DNA from: Trogon surrucura
Lineage: Eukaryota > Chordata > Aves > Trogoniformes > Trogonidae
Length of the DNA: 64,000 bases
NCBI GenBank assembly: GCA_020746105.1
Contig: CM036622.1
Span: 14,861,987-14,925,986, forward strand
Direction of reading: 5' to 3'
Shown here one piece after another: positions 26,173 to 38,824 of this stretch. Both the position numbers and the translations under genes were made by a program. Position 1 is the stretch's first letter; each line of letters opens with the position of its first letter. The notes under the pieces were generated by a model. That model searched no databases, was not told the origin of the DNA, and was given only the letters and a program-made list of their open reading frames with translations.

Positions 26173-27958
26173 CCTCTTACATTTCCCATGGTTTCAGGGA
26201 TTTTAGAGTTAAAGGGACAGCCAAACCACCTTGTCTGTCCTTTCTATTGCAGGCATTAAGATACCTACCCAGCTAATATGTTTTTGAAGGTTATCGGTAT
26301 CAAGTGACACTCATGCTTACTTTCATTTCAGTCTTGCTGATATGAAGAGCTAAGAATAGGCATCTTATGGCCTAGAAGAAGAAAGCAATGCAGGATGCTC
26401 TGGTCTTAGTTATAGAACACATGATCTATTCTACATAAGCTGTAAATGAGCAAATGTTGCAGTGAAAGTACTCTTACTATCACTGAAAGCAAATCCAACA
26501 GATGAGGAAAAAAAAAATCCATCTCAAAAAATCATCATGGTAACAATGCCCCACAATATCACCTCTTCAAATTTCTGGCCTGTTTTCCACCTTCTACCTT
26601 ATAAGCTGTAAGCATGTCCTGCTCAGTCCCCTGTCTCTCCCACGATGCAGCCAAGTGCACTCTCCCAGCCCACCATTAGTCAATTTAAGTAGTGTGTAGG
26701 CATCAGCAGCATTTGCTTTATTCTCCAGCTGTCTTGCAGGTATTTTGTTAGGCTTACAAAGAGTGGAAGCTTACAAACATGGGGAAGGTTGGGGGATGTG
26801 GTACAAATCAATAAACCAAGCCATTCAGAATATAACACACTCAGGAGAACAGAACAGAAACAAATAACAAGGAATATTCGACACTATTTTAAAATTAAGG
26901 GTCCTTTACCCAAAAATTGGTCCTCTGAACAAATGCTCTCTAGGGCTACACAGAGTACTTAATTCTTCCTGGCACAGTACATACCCACAACGATTCTTTG
27001 ATTTTTCTCTCATGATATTGTGCAGTTCATCTGTGTAATCTGCTCAGGAGGGGGAGGTTGGTGGCCTGTTTTATCCAAGACTCCAGCCTTAATCAATGTA
27101 CTTTACCTCAAGCTTCTCTTTCCATGGAACAGCACCAGCCCTGAAAGAGTTTTTGCAAACTGTGCAGACAATTCAAAGTAAAAAAAAAAAATAAAAATTA
27201 ATATCCCAATTTTAAAAACTCGGTCAGATGCTAAGGTCTGTGGTCGTGTAGTCTTGTGGACTTAGTGGAACAGAAGGTTTTCTATAAACTCATAAAATAC
27301 AGCACTTTGTATATAAAATACACAGAACCTTCAACCAATTACATCTTTCTGTATCTTCCATCCGTATAAACTACAAAACAATGCTCATTTCCATTTGCTA
27401 AATGAAAATAGCTGTGCGAATTCTTTTCGAAATGGTACATGGTTTGTTTTTATGTTATCAACGTGAGAAGTAGGTGTAATTTAATTGAAATTAAACCAGC
27501 AGTGACTTGCTATCTAGCAAAATGAATTGTGCAGCCCATTCTTTGCATACTGCTTATTAGTTTCCTTGGTAACTTGTAATCATTTGCCTGCCTAAAACAG
27601 ATGCGATGTCAACAAATATGTACTGTAGTAGTAGTTTGATACATCAAAAAGAAAAGTGCTGTAATGACAGCATAATAAATCTTAACATGAAAACTTAATG
27701 GCCACATTAGTGACACACTAACTATAGTCTCAGAGTCATGCTGCTTGCCATTGCGTACTTATATTTCATAGCATGGTTGTGACATGCAGTAGTATGCAAA
27801 GCACCTTCCAGCACTCTGAAATTAATTCCAGATTACACATTTAAAAGCAAACATTTTATATAGCAATAAAAATCTCACAAATTATGGCAGCTCTTCCTAG
27901 AGTGATGCCACTAATTAGAGAAATCTTATTCTGATTCATTTTAGTTGTATACATTATG
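26173..27958. other. Intergenic, no gene recognised
   Basis: AT-rich, between two CR1 copies. The part 27420-27640 contains a near-palindromic TTTAATTGAAATTAAA core at about 27480 and many homeodomain-like motifs, and is transposon-free. Otherwise nothing recognised. Confidence 0.6.
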
Positions 27959-27963
27959 TCAAG

Positions 27964-29845
27964 GGCAAGAGGAGAATTTACAGATCTTGGAAGGCGGGGC
28001 TGGCCACTTGGGAAGAATATAAGGCTGTTGTCCGAGGATGTAGGGAGGCAACTAGGAAAGCAAAGGCCTCCCTAGAATTAAACCTGGCGAGAGGGGTCAA
28101 GGACAACAGGAAGAGCTTTTTCAAATACGTGGCAGATAAAACTAACACCAGAGGCAATGTAGGCCCACTGATGAATGAGGTGGGTGCCTTGGTGACAGAA
28201 GATACAGAGAAGGCAGAGTTACTGAATGCCTTCTTTGCCTCTGTCTACTCTGCCGGAGGCTGTCCTGAGGAGCCCCGTTCCCCTGAGGCCCCAGAGGAAG
28301 TCAGGGCAGTGGAGGAGTTTGCTTTAGTCGATGAGGACTGGATTAGGGACCAATTAAGCAATCTGGACATCCATAAATCCATGGGTCCAGACGGGATGCA
28401 TCCACGGGTGCTGAGGGAGCTGGCTGATGTCATTGCTAGACCACTCTCCATCATCTTTGCCAAGTCTTGGGAGACGGGAGAGGTGCCTGAGGACTGGAGG
28501 GAAGCAAATGTCACTCCAGTCTTCAAAAAGGGCAAGAAGGAGGACCCGGGTAACTCTAGACCGGTCAGCCTCACCTCCATCCCTGGGAAAGTGATGGAAC
28601 GACTTATCCTTGGTGCCATCTCAAGGCATATCAGGGATAAGAGGGTCATTAGAGACAGTCAACATGGCTTCACCAAAGGGAAGTCGTGCTTGACTAACCT
28701 CATAGCCTTTTATGAGGATATAACAAGGTGGATAGATGATGGCCGAGCGGTGGATGTGGTCTACCTTGACTTCAGTAAAGCATTTGACACAGTCTCCCAC
28801 AGCATCCTTGCTGCTAAACTGAGGAAGTGTGGTCTAGACTCTCGGGTAGTGAGGTGGACTGCGAACTGGCTAAGGGGAAGAAGCCAAAGAGTTGTGGTCA
28901 ATGGGGCGGAGTCTGGTTGGAGACCTGTATCCAGTGGAGTGCCTCAAGGGTCGGTACTGGGACCAGTATTATTCAATATATTCATCGATGACTTGGATGA
29001 GGGACTAGAGAGTACTATCAGCAAATTTGCTGATGACACCAAGCTGGGAGGAGTGGCTGACACGCCAGCAGGCTGACACGCCAGCAGGCTGTGCTGCCAT
29101 CCAGCGAGACCTGGACAGGCTGGAGGGTTGGGCGGGGAAAAATTTAATGAAATACAACAAGGGTAAATGTAGGGTCTTGCATCCGGGTAGGAACAACCTC
29201 GGGTTCCAGTATAAGTTGGGGAATGACTTATTAGAGAGTAGTGTAGGGGAAAGGGACCTGGGAGTCTTGGTGGACAGCAGGATGACCATGAGCCAGCAGT
29301 GTGCCCTTGTGGCCAGGAAGGCCAATGGCATCCTGGGGTGTATTAGAAGGGGGGTGGTTAGTAGGTCGAGAGAGGTTCTCCTTCCCCTCTACTCTGCCCT
29401 GGTGAGACCCCATCTGGAATATTGTGTCCAGTTCTGGGCCCCTCAGTTCAAGAAAGACAGGGAACTGCTGGAGAGAGTCCAGCACAGGGCAACTAGGATG
29501 ATGAAGGGAGTGGAGCATCTCCCTTATGAGAAAAGACTGAGGGAGCTGGGGCTCTTTAGTTTGGAGAAGAGGAGATTGAGGGGTGACCTCATTAATGTTT
29601 ACAAATATATCAAGGGTGAGTGTCAGGAGGATGGAGCCAGGCTCTTCTCGGTGACAACCAGTGATAGGACAAGGGGTAATGGGCTGAAACTGGAACATAA
29701 GAGGTTCCGCTTAAACTCGAGAAGAAACTTCTTCTCAGTGAGGGTGACGGAGCCCTGGAACAGGCTGCCCAGAGAGGCTGTGGAGTCTCCTTCTCTGGAG
29801 ACATTCAAGACCTGCCTGGACACGTTCCTGTGTGGCATAGTCTAG
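27964..29845 (+). pseudogene. CR1 ORF2 reverse transcriptase, broken by a 16-base duplication
   Basis: Seen: an open frame from at least 28129 to 29076 carries the reverse transcriptase core: [56 protein letters not shown] (finger/palm), [20 protein letters not shown] and the catalytic FADD at 29026-29037. A tandem copy of a 16-base unit (29057-29072, repeated 29073-29088) then shifts the frame and creates TGA at 29074-29076. The C-terminal part continues in another frame to a stop ending 29845. A usual N-Y-R-P motif reads N-S-R-P here (near 28552). The upstream endonuclease domain is absent, so even an intact frame would not be autonomous. Confidence 0.92.
29057..29088. repeat. 16-base tandem duplication inside CR1
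   Basis: CTGACACGCCAGCAGG occurs twice in direct succession (29057-29072 and 29073-29088). The sister copy at 57477 onward has a single, slightly changed unit, so the duplication arose in this copy or its direct source. Confidence 0.95.
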
Positions 29846-29927
29846 GCATTCCTGCTCTGGCAGGGGGATTGGACTTGATGATCTTTCGAGGTCCCTTCCA
29901 ATCCCTAACATTCTATGATTCTATGAT

Positions 29928-30559
29928 ATGTCAACAAATGAAAAAAAAAATCTTTATACACTGACATAGATGTATACTCAAAATCTGGCAATCAGTTCAT
30001 TATTGTCTCTAGTAATTTCTGATATGGCTTCTTTTCAAGGAAGTAATATTAAAAAATAAAAACAAGCAAAAAAAAATCCAACCCCAAAAGCATACTAGAG
30101 TTTCCATATCAAGAATAAAGAGGACAAAGGGAGTGTCATCTCAGTTTGGGAGGAGATACTGGTCAATGATTTTCAGACTTTGAAAACACACTTTCCACCA
30201 GCTGGCTGCATAATGTACAGTAATTAATGTTCAGCAGAAAAGAAAAAAGAAAAAAAGAAAAAAGGAAAGAGCTGTGAAGGAGCTGGAATCAAGAGCAGAT
30301 TTCTCTGGGTTACAAAGGCATTGGCTGAGCATGAGGGGTTGAAACAAGAACGCCAAAGGTGGAGTTGAAATTGGAAAGGACAACATGAGACATTTTTGAA
30401 CATTAGAAAAAAAACCAACAAAACTACACATAAAAAAAAAAAAAGACACAAAAACAGACTAGGGAAAAGGTTGTTCCACCACTGAAATTGAAAACGGACA
30501 GAATTGACAAAAGATATGGAAAAGCTTAAGGTACTTTGACTGCTTTGTACAGTCTGCAT
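29928..30559. other. Short intergenic spacer, A-rich
   Basis: Purine-rich, with an AAAAG-type low-complexity stretch at 30239-30270 and an A run near 30430-30444. No gene recognised; open frames on the minus strand here are products of the low-complexity T-rich strand. Confidence 0.6.
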
Positions 30560-31475
30560 TCAGGCCCAATAGTAGAGTTGTGGAGGTGGACTACAAGGTA
30601 GGTGAAAAATTGGCTGGGTAAGTAACTGTTTCAAAAATCTAACCAATAGCTTGTTAGGAGTGGTGTTCCTCAGGGGCTGATACTGAGACCAATACAGTTT
30701 ATCATTTTCATCAATGGCATGAATAATTGCATGTAAAACAATCTTCTGAACCTAGAAGGGTGGAAGAAGGGGCAATGACTGATAAACTGGAGGACAAAAC
30801 CGTCACACAAAGATTTTGAGACAAGAGAAAAAGCTGATGGGTACCTCGCAAAGTTCAGTAAAACCAAATGCGAAGTCATGCATATATGAAGATATAATAC
30901 CCAGTGCAGTGGTATGGGTTGAGGACAAATTAGCTAGAAAGAAACTTTGTGGAAGTACTTACAGTCCAAGAGAATATTTAGAAGATCAAGGGAAGTGATT
31001 TTTCACCTTTATTTGGCATTTGTGTGACCATACCTAGAATACTGCATCCAGTTTTGCTCTCCGAGAGGAATATGGATGCACCAGAAAGACCTCAGTGTAG
31101 GGCCATCTGGTTAGGTGTACAGAGCACATGAAATACAGGAGAGTGAGTTTGCCTGGAGAAAGAGACAAGGGGGGGAATCTAACTGCTGCCCAACTATGAG
31201 ACAAGCTAGAGCAGGACTCTTCCCAGAGGTTCACAGTATAAGGTCAAAAGGCAATATACTTCACAGTAGGATATTAAAACTAGACAGAAGGAAAAAAATA
31301 TCACAATGGTTAAGGCCTGAACCAGGCTGCCTAGAGCTGCTGTGGACTTTCCAGCTTCAGAGATTTAGAATTCAACTAGACAAAGCTCTAAACAACCTGA
31401 GCTAACTTCAAGGGTAGCCTTGCTTCTAGTTTGGGCTTTGACCAACAGTGGTCCAACCTAAATTATTTCATGATT
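30560..31475 (+). mobile_element. Ancient CR1-like LINE relic
   Basis: Seen: strongly decayed ORF2 text in order. GTGTTCCTCAGGGGCTGATAC (V-P-Q-G-like, 30662-30682) is followed by a TTTATCATTTTCATCAATGG (F-I-I-F-I-N-like) stretch. Later come an AAATGCGAAGTCATGCAT block (K-C-E-V-M-H), an AGAATACTGCATCCAG block (L-E-Y-C-I-Q) at 31036, and an end at GGTCCAACCTAAATTATTTCATGATTTG that resembles an old CR1 tail. No usable frame remains. It is far more diverged than the other copies and probably from an older CR1 branch; the 5' boundary is approximate. Confidence 0.72.
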
Positions 31476-34400
31476 TGAAGATTGATTGGCAACTACAGCA
31501 CAGACAGGCTTTTAGCATCTTTAGAGTTAATTAGCAATTGAAGAGGATTTAAGATTGCAGTGGTTATGTTTGTGGAGAAAAAAAAGTATAATTATGTTCT
31601 GCCTGAAGTCCCAGTTTGGAGCTATGCTTCAGTTTCCCAGTCCTTATGGGATAACAGCAGTTGTGCTGCTTTAAGTCTGCTGTGAGAACAACTGCAGTAG
31701 ACTGAGGTACCTGTAACTATGATAAGGACCATAACAGGCTCTAATCTCTCTAAGAATGTAGCTACTATATATTTATCTCAAAAATACCCTTGCAACATAA
31801 AAATTGCACACCACCCTTTGAAAGCAGAAACCCATGACTTGTCAACAGACCAAATGCCTAACTAAATATCCAAAAAGCTTTCTCTTCTGTGCAATTTCAC
31901 TAGTGCTGACCTGTTCTTAATGATGATCCAATTCTGTTTTGCAGAAACTAGCGGAACTAAGCAAGCTTCCAACAACGCAGCTTAAACAACTTAGAATGAA
32001 CAGTAAAAAAAAAAAAAAAAAAAAAGGAAGAAAGGAAAACAAAGAATTACATTAATTCCAGGGAGATTACCACCAATACCTGATGTGGGTAGGTTAAACC
32101 AGTATTGGGCAGAAAAACACTATTTTAAATAAATGGAGAAGTAGCAAGGTTAGCTTTCCCCAGCTACTATTCACATCCTTGAATTTGTTTCATCTGTATT
32201 AAAGAATTTTCTGTCTGGCTTATCTTTGTTTTGAAATATGCACGTTGCTAACTGTTGAGTGATTTGTGGTATAAAAGCAAGAATACTCTGATCTTTCCTC
32301 TGCTTCTGCGGCCACTGGAAGTGGCAGAGATGAATTACACATCCATACGTGCCAGCCCCTCTAGGCTCATTTCTGAACACCCTTGGGAAGAAGATCTGTG
32401 ATCTGTCACATTGCGGTCAGCCCCACTGATCTCTAATAGCACATGAATAGCACAATGTGTACCATTGTTGAAGACTCTGGAGATCTTAGCAGTTAGGCCA
32501 TAACAGCGGGATCTGAAAAAAAAAAAAAAAGCTAAATATTTAATATGAGATTTAAACAGAGTTTTGGCAACCATTAACTGAACATTTTGATCCACAAAAT
32601 TCCTTCTCTCTAGCTCAGGAAATCCTTCAATCAGAAAAGTGTCTGCATTTCCCTCCTGTTGAGCCTCAGGCCCCATAACACAGGTATTGAGTGTTGACAC
32701 CTAATGCTAATCTATTCCTAATGCTTTTTCAGATTACCAATTTAAAGGAACATACAATCAATAAGGCATAAAATACCCAAGGCAGTGCAGGAAGTAACTG
32801 TATTTTATATATATATAAATGGCACCTCCTCACAATTCATGTATATGATAGGGGCTTCTTCCTCAGCAGCCTGCTCAGCTGCTGACCTGCCTGTCTACAG
32901 GGGTGTTTTGCACGGGGGAATTGACCTCTGATCCCAGCCACACATCTACAACATGGGTGTTGTAACACCTAAATTTTAAAGCCTAGTGTCTCTCTTGGAA
33001 ATCAGCAAGTATACCCCAAACAACATCTTGCTAGGAACAGAGAGACTGCATTTTTAGTCACTTCAGGCAGGCTCTTAGTTAAACATTGTCTGTCCTACAA
33101 GCAAATCTTTCACTCCTACTGACTCACATCTTTCCTCAGACTAAGAGCAACACCAGCAAATAAATTTATCTCAAGCACTGTCATCACTAGCGTGGATTTT
33201 TTTTCTCTACTCTGTCCCAAAATCAGAAAGCTAAAAACCAGAGACATAAGGCTTTGAAAGCTGGTAGGCAGTAGTAGGACCTGTCAGAAGATTGAAATAA
33301 ATTCTTCAACAGACAGAGAGATGCATAGTTATGAATGTAAACATTTTCTTCCTGTGTAATCTGCATGGAAAATAATATACCGTTTATACTGACCTGAGCA
33401 TACTAGTCAATGCATTATTTAAGCCCAGTAACTCGTGGTAGCTCATCAGTTTCATGACAGTTCAATCATTAGATAGGATCTTAGACCAGACCTTACTCTG
33501 CTGTAACCAAACACAGCACTTCTGCAGAATACCCATTTAGTAGCAGATGCCTCTCTTGAATAATTGCCCGATACCAGGAATGATCAGCTTGCAAAGTAAT
33601 CTCCCAGCTGTCTTCATTAGACTAAAAAAAAAAAAAACCAAAAAAAACAGCCAATAAAAAAACCCACACCAAAACCAAGCCACAAATCCCCCCAAAAAAC
33701 TCAATACTTTTGCAAGAGGTCCATTCCTTCAATTTCTGCTGTTTCTTCATTACCGATTTCTCCACCAAACTGTATTTGTCTGTGTTAACCCATAATTGTA
33801 CCATGAAGTGTACCAGAGATTGGAGCAACGTAAAAGCACACGGACATAGCACTTCAGCTCTTCAATAGCTACCAGATGATATTTATGCTACCAGAGTAAT
33901 CTGCTGCTCAGCAGTCTTGGAACACACAAGTTTGTGCTTTGGCCACAGGAAAATACTTAGTCTGTTAGTGTTCAAGTGGCTCTAGATGGGGAAGCTTCCA
34001 CCTACCACATCTCAACAGAGTAAAAATATGAGACAGTTGGTATGTTATAGAACAGCAGCAAGTGATTTATAGTTTGTCAGAATAATCCATGATGCCAAAT
34101 GTTACATTGTTTAGGAAATAAGAGTGTTTTGCGTGACTGAAGTATTTAATCTATAGGAGCTTAACGTTAAAGAAGAGAACAAGAAGAAATAGAGGTTCTC
34201 ATAGAAAACTTTCACAGCTGTGGTCTCTTTGGTAAGACAGCTTTAGCCTTTATAGCAGGAACTTCCCATATAAAATAAAACCTTACATTTCTGCCCATCA
34301 AACATCTCTGTACAATGAAAACGAGCCTGACTTCTGATACAGTACTGAATAATTATGGTTTCTCAACTTGGGAATTTTTTTAAGTAACTAAAAAATAAGG

Positions 34401-34779
34401 TGAACTCTATTTCCTAGAGTGGATTGAGTCATGCAGGAAGTAAGCAAGGCATATCACTGTTCTCAGAAAATTTTTATATGCCCAGTATTATTTATACTTA
34501 AGAAGATTTATTCCTACTGTCCTCAGTGAACTTCTGCGTTTGCTGCAGAATTCAGCTTCTTTTATTTAGCATGGTGATCCCACACTGTGAATACTGGTGT
34601 TTCACCAAAATGTTGGTCAGGACAAGAACTCAACCTCTTTTGCTCCATCTTTCTTTATGGTCACGTGCAAAGCTCAGTGCCTTCATCCTCTCTCCTGCTC
34701 TTCAATACTGTAATTTCTAGAGACAAAAATCACCTCTTTTACTCTTTATAAAAAGTGTGTGGTAACATTTCCAGGGCCC
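31476..34779. other. Intergenic, no gene recognised
   Basis: AT-rich. Holds A runs at 32005-32025 (21 bases) and 32516-32530 (15 bases), and A-rich low complexity at 33623-33660. No supportable gene or transposon. Confidence 0.65.
32005..32025. repeat. A21 homopolymer
   Basis: Longest homopolymer seen in the window; followed by GGAAGAAAGGAAAAC. No retroposed body recognised upstream. Confidence 0.9.
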
Positions 34780-35331
34780 TGTGCACACCCACAGACTTTG
34801 AGGCTTCCTCTTTCCCCTCCTAGGGGTCCAGCTGCCAAAGCTGAAGGCACAGCGACATAACTTGTAATCAAGCTGCTGGAGAACAACTGAGGTGGTGAAG
34901 GAGCTCGAGGATTGCTTCTCTGGGGCCTAAACTCAGGCTTTTCCCTTGGAGTATGCCTGACCTATGCTGTAGGTGTTCCTGTACCTGCTGCTGCACCCTG
35001 CTCGTCCTGAGTCAGCATTGCTAAACCTGGCCTGGTACCAGCCTCGTTGCTACAGACTGGCCTGGATAGACCGGGACTCTCAGCTTAGCTGGTCACTCTC
35101 ACGGGACCCACCCTGCTCAACTTGCTGTGGGACCAACCCCTTGATGGAATCGCCCCTGTCCGCGCACCTTGCTGCTGCCCCGGGCTCACAGCAGCCCTGG
35201 TCCAGTGGAGAAGCCTGCTGAAAAGCATAGCAGTTCCCTGGAGAGCTTCCAACATGTTAGTTTTTGCTTAAAAAACAATCAAAACACAAAACTAAAAACC
35301 AAACCCCCCCCCCCCCCCAAAAAAAAAAAAA
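34780..35331 (+). other. Isolated GC-rich block ending in a C15-A13 tract
   Basis: About 440 bases of markedly GC-richer DNA with CpG sites, Leu/Pro-rich in one frame (34973-35221), followed by an A-rich stretch and a run of 15 C then 13 A (35304-35331). The arrangement resembles a retroposed sequence with an A-rich tail, or a solo LTR, but I recognise neither the body nor flanking target duplications. Confidence 0.35.
35304..35331. repeat. C15-A13 homopolymer junction
   Basis: Fifteen consecutive C followed directly by thirteen A, preceded by an A/C-rich stretch. Likely to vary in length between individuals and to be prone to sequencing error. Confidence 0.95.
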
Positions 35332-36930
35332 GGCAACTACTGCATTAACAGGCTTGATGTAGTAAAACCTTTACTTAAAGTTCTTTGTTGCTAAGACCGA
35401 AACCAAAATTACTAACAAGGGGTCTTTTATTATTTAAACACTCATTTTGTATATGGAATATTCAATTTTGTGAGCATGCTCTATCACATGCTGGACTAAA
35501 GTACAACTTGCTTGGATTGGATTAATTTCTGACATCTAATGCTTACCTACTTTCTCCATCAGACACATACAGCACAGATGTACGTGACATCACCCAGTGT
35601 TTCCTTTGCAATCTGTGGAGAAAACAGGCACTTCCAGGGCACAAGTCATGTCATCCTACAGTGGACTTGTAATAGAGGACAGCTGCACCGACTCCCTAAA
35701 TCTGCATTTATTGAAAGGTAACAGTTCAGGTGTAGACATCTACGTTAATCTAGATAGTCATGAAAGAATCGACCAATTCAACTGATAAGCGGGAGGGAGA
35801 GAAACCGTTTTAGTCCCCAGAAGCCTTACCTAGGTCCTAATACAAGTTCAGGTCTCCAGACAGAATAAGAACAAACAGATGAACTTGAATCTCATGAAAA
35901 CCTTCTAAAGCTTCTCAGTCTATGCTGGGATGTAATGAAAAACCCCAACCTTTTAAGACCTCCATTTTGTCATAGAGTGAAATTCTTACTTTATGATCAC
36001 AGTCAGAGTCTTCAGGCACCAATACAGCAAAAATAAATAAAAAATATCTAAGCTACAGTAAAATGACAAAATTATCAAACACACTCTACGTAGCTCTGAA
36101 ATACAGATTTCTGTTAGCAGATGGCATAATCTATGAAGGCTTCAAATTTAACTGCTCTCATACTCAGGATGTTCAAATTAAATCTAAAAACAGTGGACTC
36201 AATAACTGCAGATCTATAAGTGTTGCAGTATTTGTTTGATTAGAAACTCAGTCTAAACTGTATTTAACATTAATCAAGAAGCCAGAAGTTAAAATTGTTT
36301 TGGCCTCAGTTGTAAGAAAAACAGAAGGCTTCCTTTTTTTAGCCAAAACATTTTGGATTATGTTTTTGTGCTGTAGTCACACAAAGCTTTTAATTCTGTA
36401 AAGTGTTTTGGAACACACTTTGTATGGAAGACTATTCCAAAACAACTAATAACATACTGAAAATATCACTGAGATTTGAATCATAGGGTTTGGGTATTGG
36501 GGTTTTCTCTTCAGGAGGGTGTTCAGCTGGTGTCTTGGGTGGGTTTTTTTCCCCTTTTTCTTGATAGCAAAATATGGCATTGAATAGAGAACAGGAATGT
36601 AGCCTTGGTGTGCCAAAGCATGAAGTTTATATCAAGATTTAAATTCAGTCCCCCCTGAATAAGGTAAATCTGTAACCTCTGGAAGGTGAATACATTTAAA
36701 AAATGTAAAGACAGGCAGATGTCAAGTGGCAATTTTTTTCACCTAATTATTACATAAAGCCTGAACTGAACGTTAAGTGCTAAGACTCGGATATCACATA
36801 AGCAGTCCAGTGACTGCAGAAAGGCCTGTATTTTATTGCTCAACTTTAGGAATTCCGCAGCTTAGCTGAACGGCTCCTTAGCCAACTAGCAAGGTCATAC
36901 GACATACAGGTACTCACGGACCGCAGAACG

Positions 36931-36988
36931 CCAATCAGAGGATTCAGCAACCTCAGTGAGGACTCTGAGACTAGAGAGGAGATAAAAG
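36931..36988 (+). promoter_or_regulatory. Promoter-like CCAAT and TATA-like pair
   Basis: CCAAT at 36931-36935 and ATAAAAG at 36982-36988, about 50 bases apart, within a moderately GC-richer stretch (36840-37010). No gene follows that I can support. Chance or an old LTR promoter are both possible. Confidence 0.2.
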
Positions 36989-38808
36989 GTCATGCACTTT
37001 GACTTCAGCCTCTTATGTTTTTGCAAGGATTCTGTCACAGATCTCTATCTCCTTTTGGAATGTTCAGCTGTGAAGCAGCAAGTCAGTCCTTGCCCCAAAG
37101 ACAAGCAACACTTAAGAAATTTAACTGTATCCAAGTGTCATTGCTGAACTCTGCACATTTGCATGAATTCAGTGAACTAGAGATGTCATTTTTGCTTTCA
37201 GTACTGTTAAATATTTTCACAGATCTGTCTGAATTTTTAAAAGCATGAACTATGCTTAGCAGCTGATCACGACAGATATTTTGACATGAGATTGTCTAGG
37301 AAAACTATACTGCAACTTATTTAAGGAAAAATGTGACAGACTGTTCCAGCCGACACACGGTGTCCAAAAAGCCACCAGCAAACTTATCTACCTACACTCA
37401 GATTTCAACCCTTAATTTTCTGACTCATCGTGGTTATATGAATAGATGGGCAAAATAGACCCTGCACAAGATTCAGGAGGCTTTTTCCTACGATATGCAA
37501 ACCCTGTATTTCCTAGATTTATCTCCCTAGCTTGCCAAGTCACTAAGTCAAGTAACTACCATCTTCTGGAGTGATACACTAAGTAAGCTCATGGAGAAAA
37601 AAAACAGCACAGACCTGCTGACTGGCTCATGGTGCTCAGTTAGCTCCTGCCACAACAAACACAGCACAGGACCTCATTTGTAACCAGGACACAGTTCACC
37701 TGAGAAGCACGTCAGTATCTGCCTTCTTAGAATCTTTTTGACATATTTTGTGTGTTTTAACACTTACAAGCATCTTCTAATTCCCAGGCAATTTTCACAG
37801 GTGAATTTATAGACATTTATTCATGTGCTTATGCTTGAAAACTTTTTTAACTTGAGCTACTTTCTTCTCTTCCTGATGGCTACCACTGTTTCCATCCCAG
37901 GATGTGTAACGAGCAACAGGACCCCTCTTTCCCTCAGCTCCTTATGCTAAAGATACAAATGTTATTATATTATATTCTCATCTACTAGGTTCTTTACCTT
38001 CCCACAACTTTTTTCTAAAAGGACTTAATTGTTCTTGATTGCAACTCACTGAAGTTATCAAAATATAAGGTTTTTATTCTGTGGTAGGATAATGTAGAAT
38101 ATGCCTCAATGATTTTTTTTTTTTAAAACAGCTGAATCAAATTTGTAACTCATTTTCACCAATGGCAATGCCTGTGGGTCATGCTCTTCTTTAGCTATTT
38201 CCAACTACTGAGTTCTTGGAGCTTATTGTTAGATTCCAAATACATGATTGTCCCTTTCTTTCCTATAGAGTTTCAGCTCCTTTCTATTATTCCAGTTCTT
38301 AAGGTCATTCTGTTCTTTCTAGAAAATATCATGTTTCTCTCTGTATTGATGATAGCTAATAGTGCACATTATCAAAGAATGTCAAAAGCACGTTTTTCCT
38401 GTGCACAAGATCACCAGTGAAATCAGACATAACCTAAAATTACTCCTGAGGAACAGTCTTCTAGTTTCTCTCACCATCCTAATAGTTCTCTGTATACTAC
38501 AATCTCTGCAGCCTTCATTTCAGTTCGTTTCTTTCAAAACTGTCTGAGTCCTCATAGTATCAATCTAATAACTTTTATAGGTCACTATCTCAGATGCTTA
38601 ATCTAGTCTGGAACAATTAATCAAATCTTACCTAGTAAATAAATTACCAAAATATTGATAACTTTGTCTTACCTTTGAGAAGACACATTTGTTTTCTAGT
38701 CGACTACTTTCTCAACATGGCTAGTAACTCTGACCTTTAAAGAGTCCATAGTCAGGTATCAGGTGCTTTAAATAGCAAGGTATAATTACTTTAGTCACCT
38801 CCCTCCAC

Positions 38809-38824
38809 TTTTTTTTTTTTTTTT
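38809..38824. repeat. T16 homopolymer
   Basis: Sixteen T in a row. Confidence 0.9.

Larger units (their letters stand above)
27959..29927 (+). mobile_element. CR1 LINE, young 5'-truncated copy (about 1.97 kb)
   Basis: Seen: homology to the 56106-58339 copy begins at TCAAGGGCAAG (27959) and runs to the tail CATTCTATGATTCTATGAT. By eye the two copies differ at about 8 of the first 300 shared bases. The 5' end of ORF2 (endonuclease) is missing, as in most CR1 insertions, which arise by incomplete target-primed reverse transcription. Flanks: the seven-base ATGTCAA occurs at 27956-27962 and at 29928-29934, which may be a short target duplication or junction microhomology. Confidence 0.95.

Noticed and set aside
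30224-30559. 111-codon minus-strand frame rich in Phe
   Set aside because: Translation of low-complexity T-rich sequence (A-rich on the plus strand).
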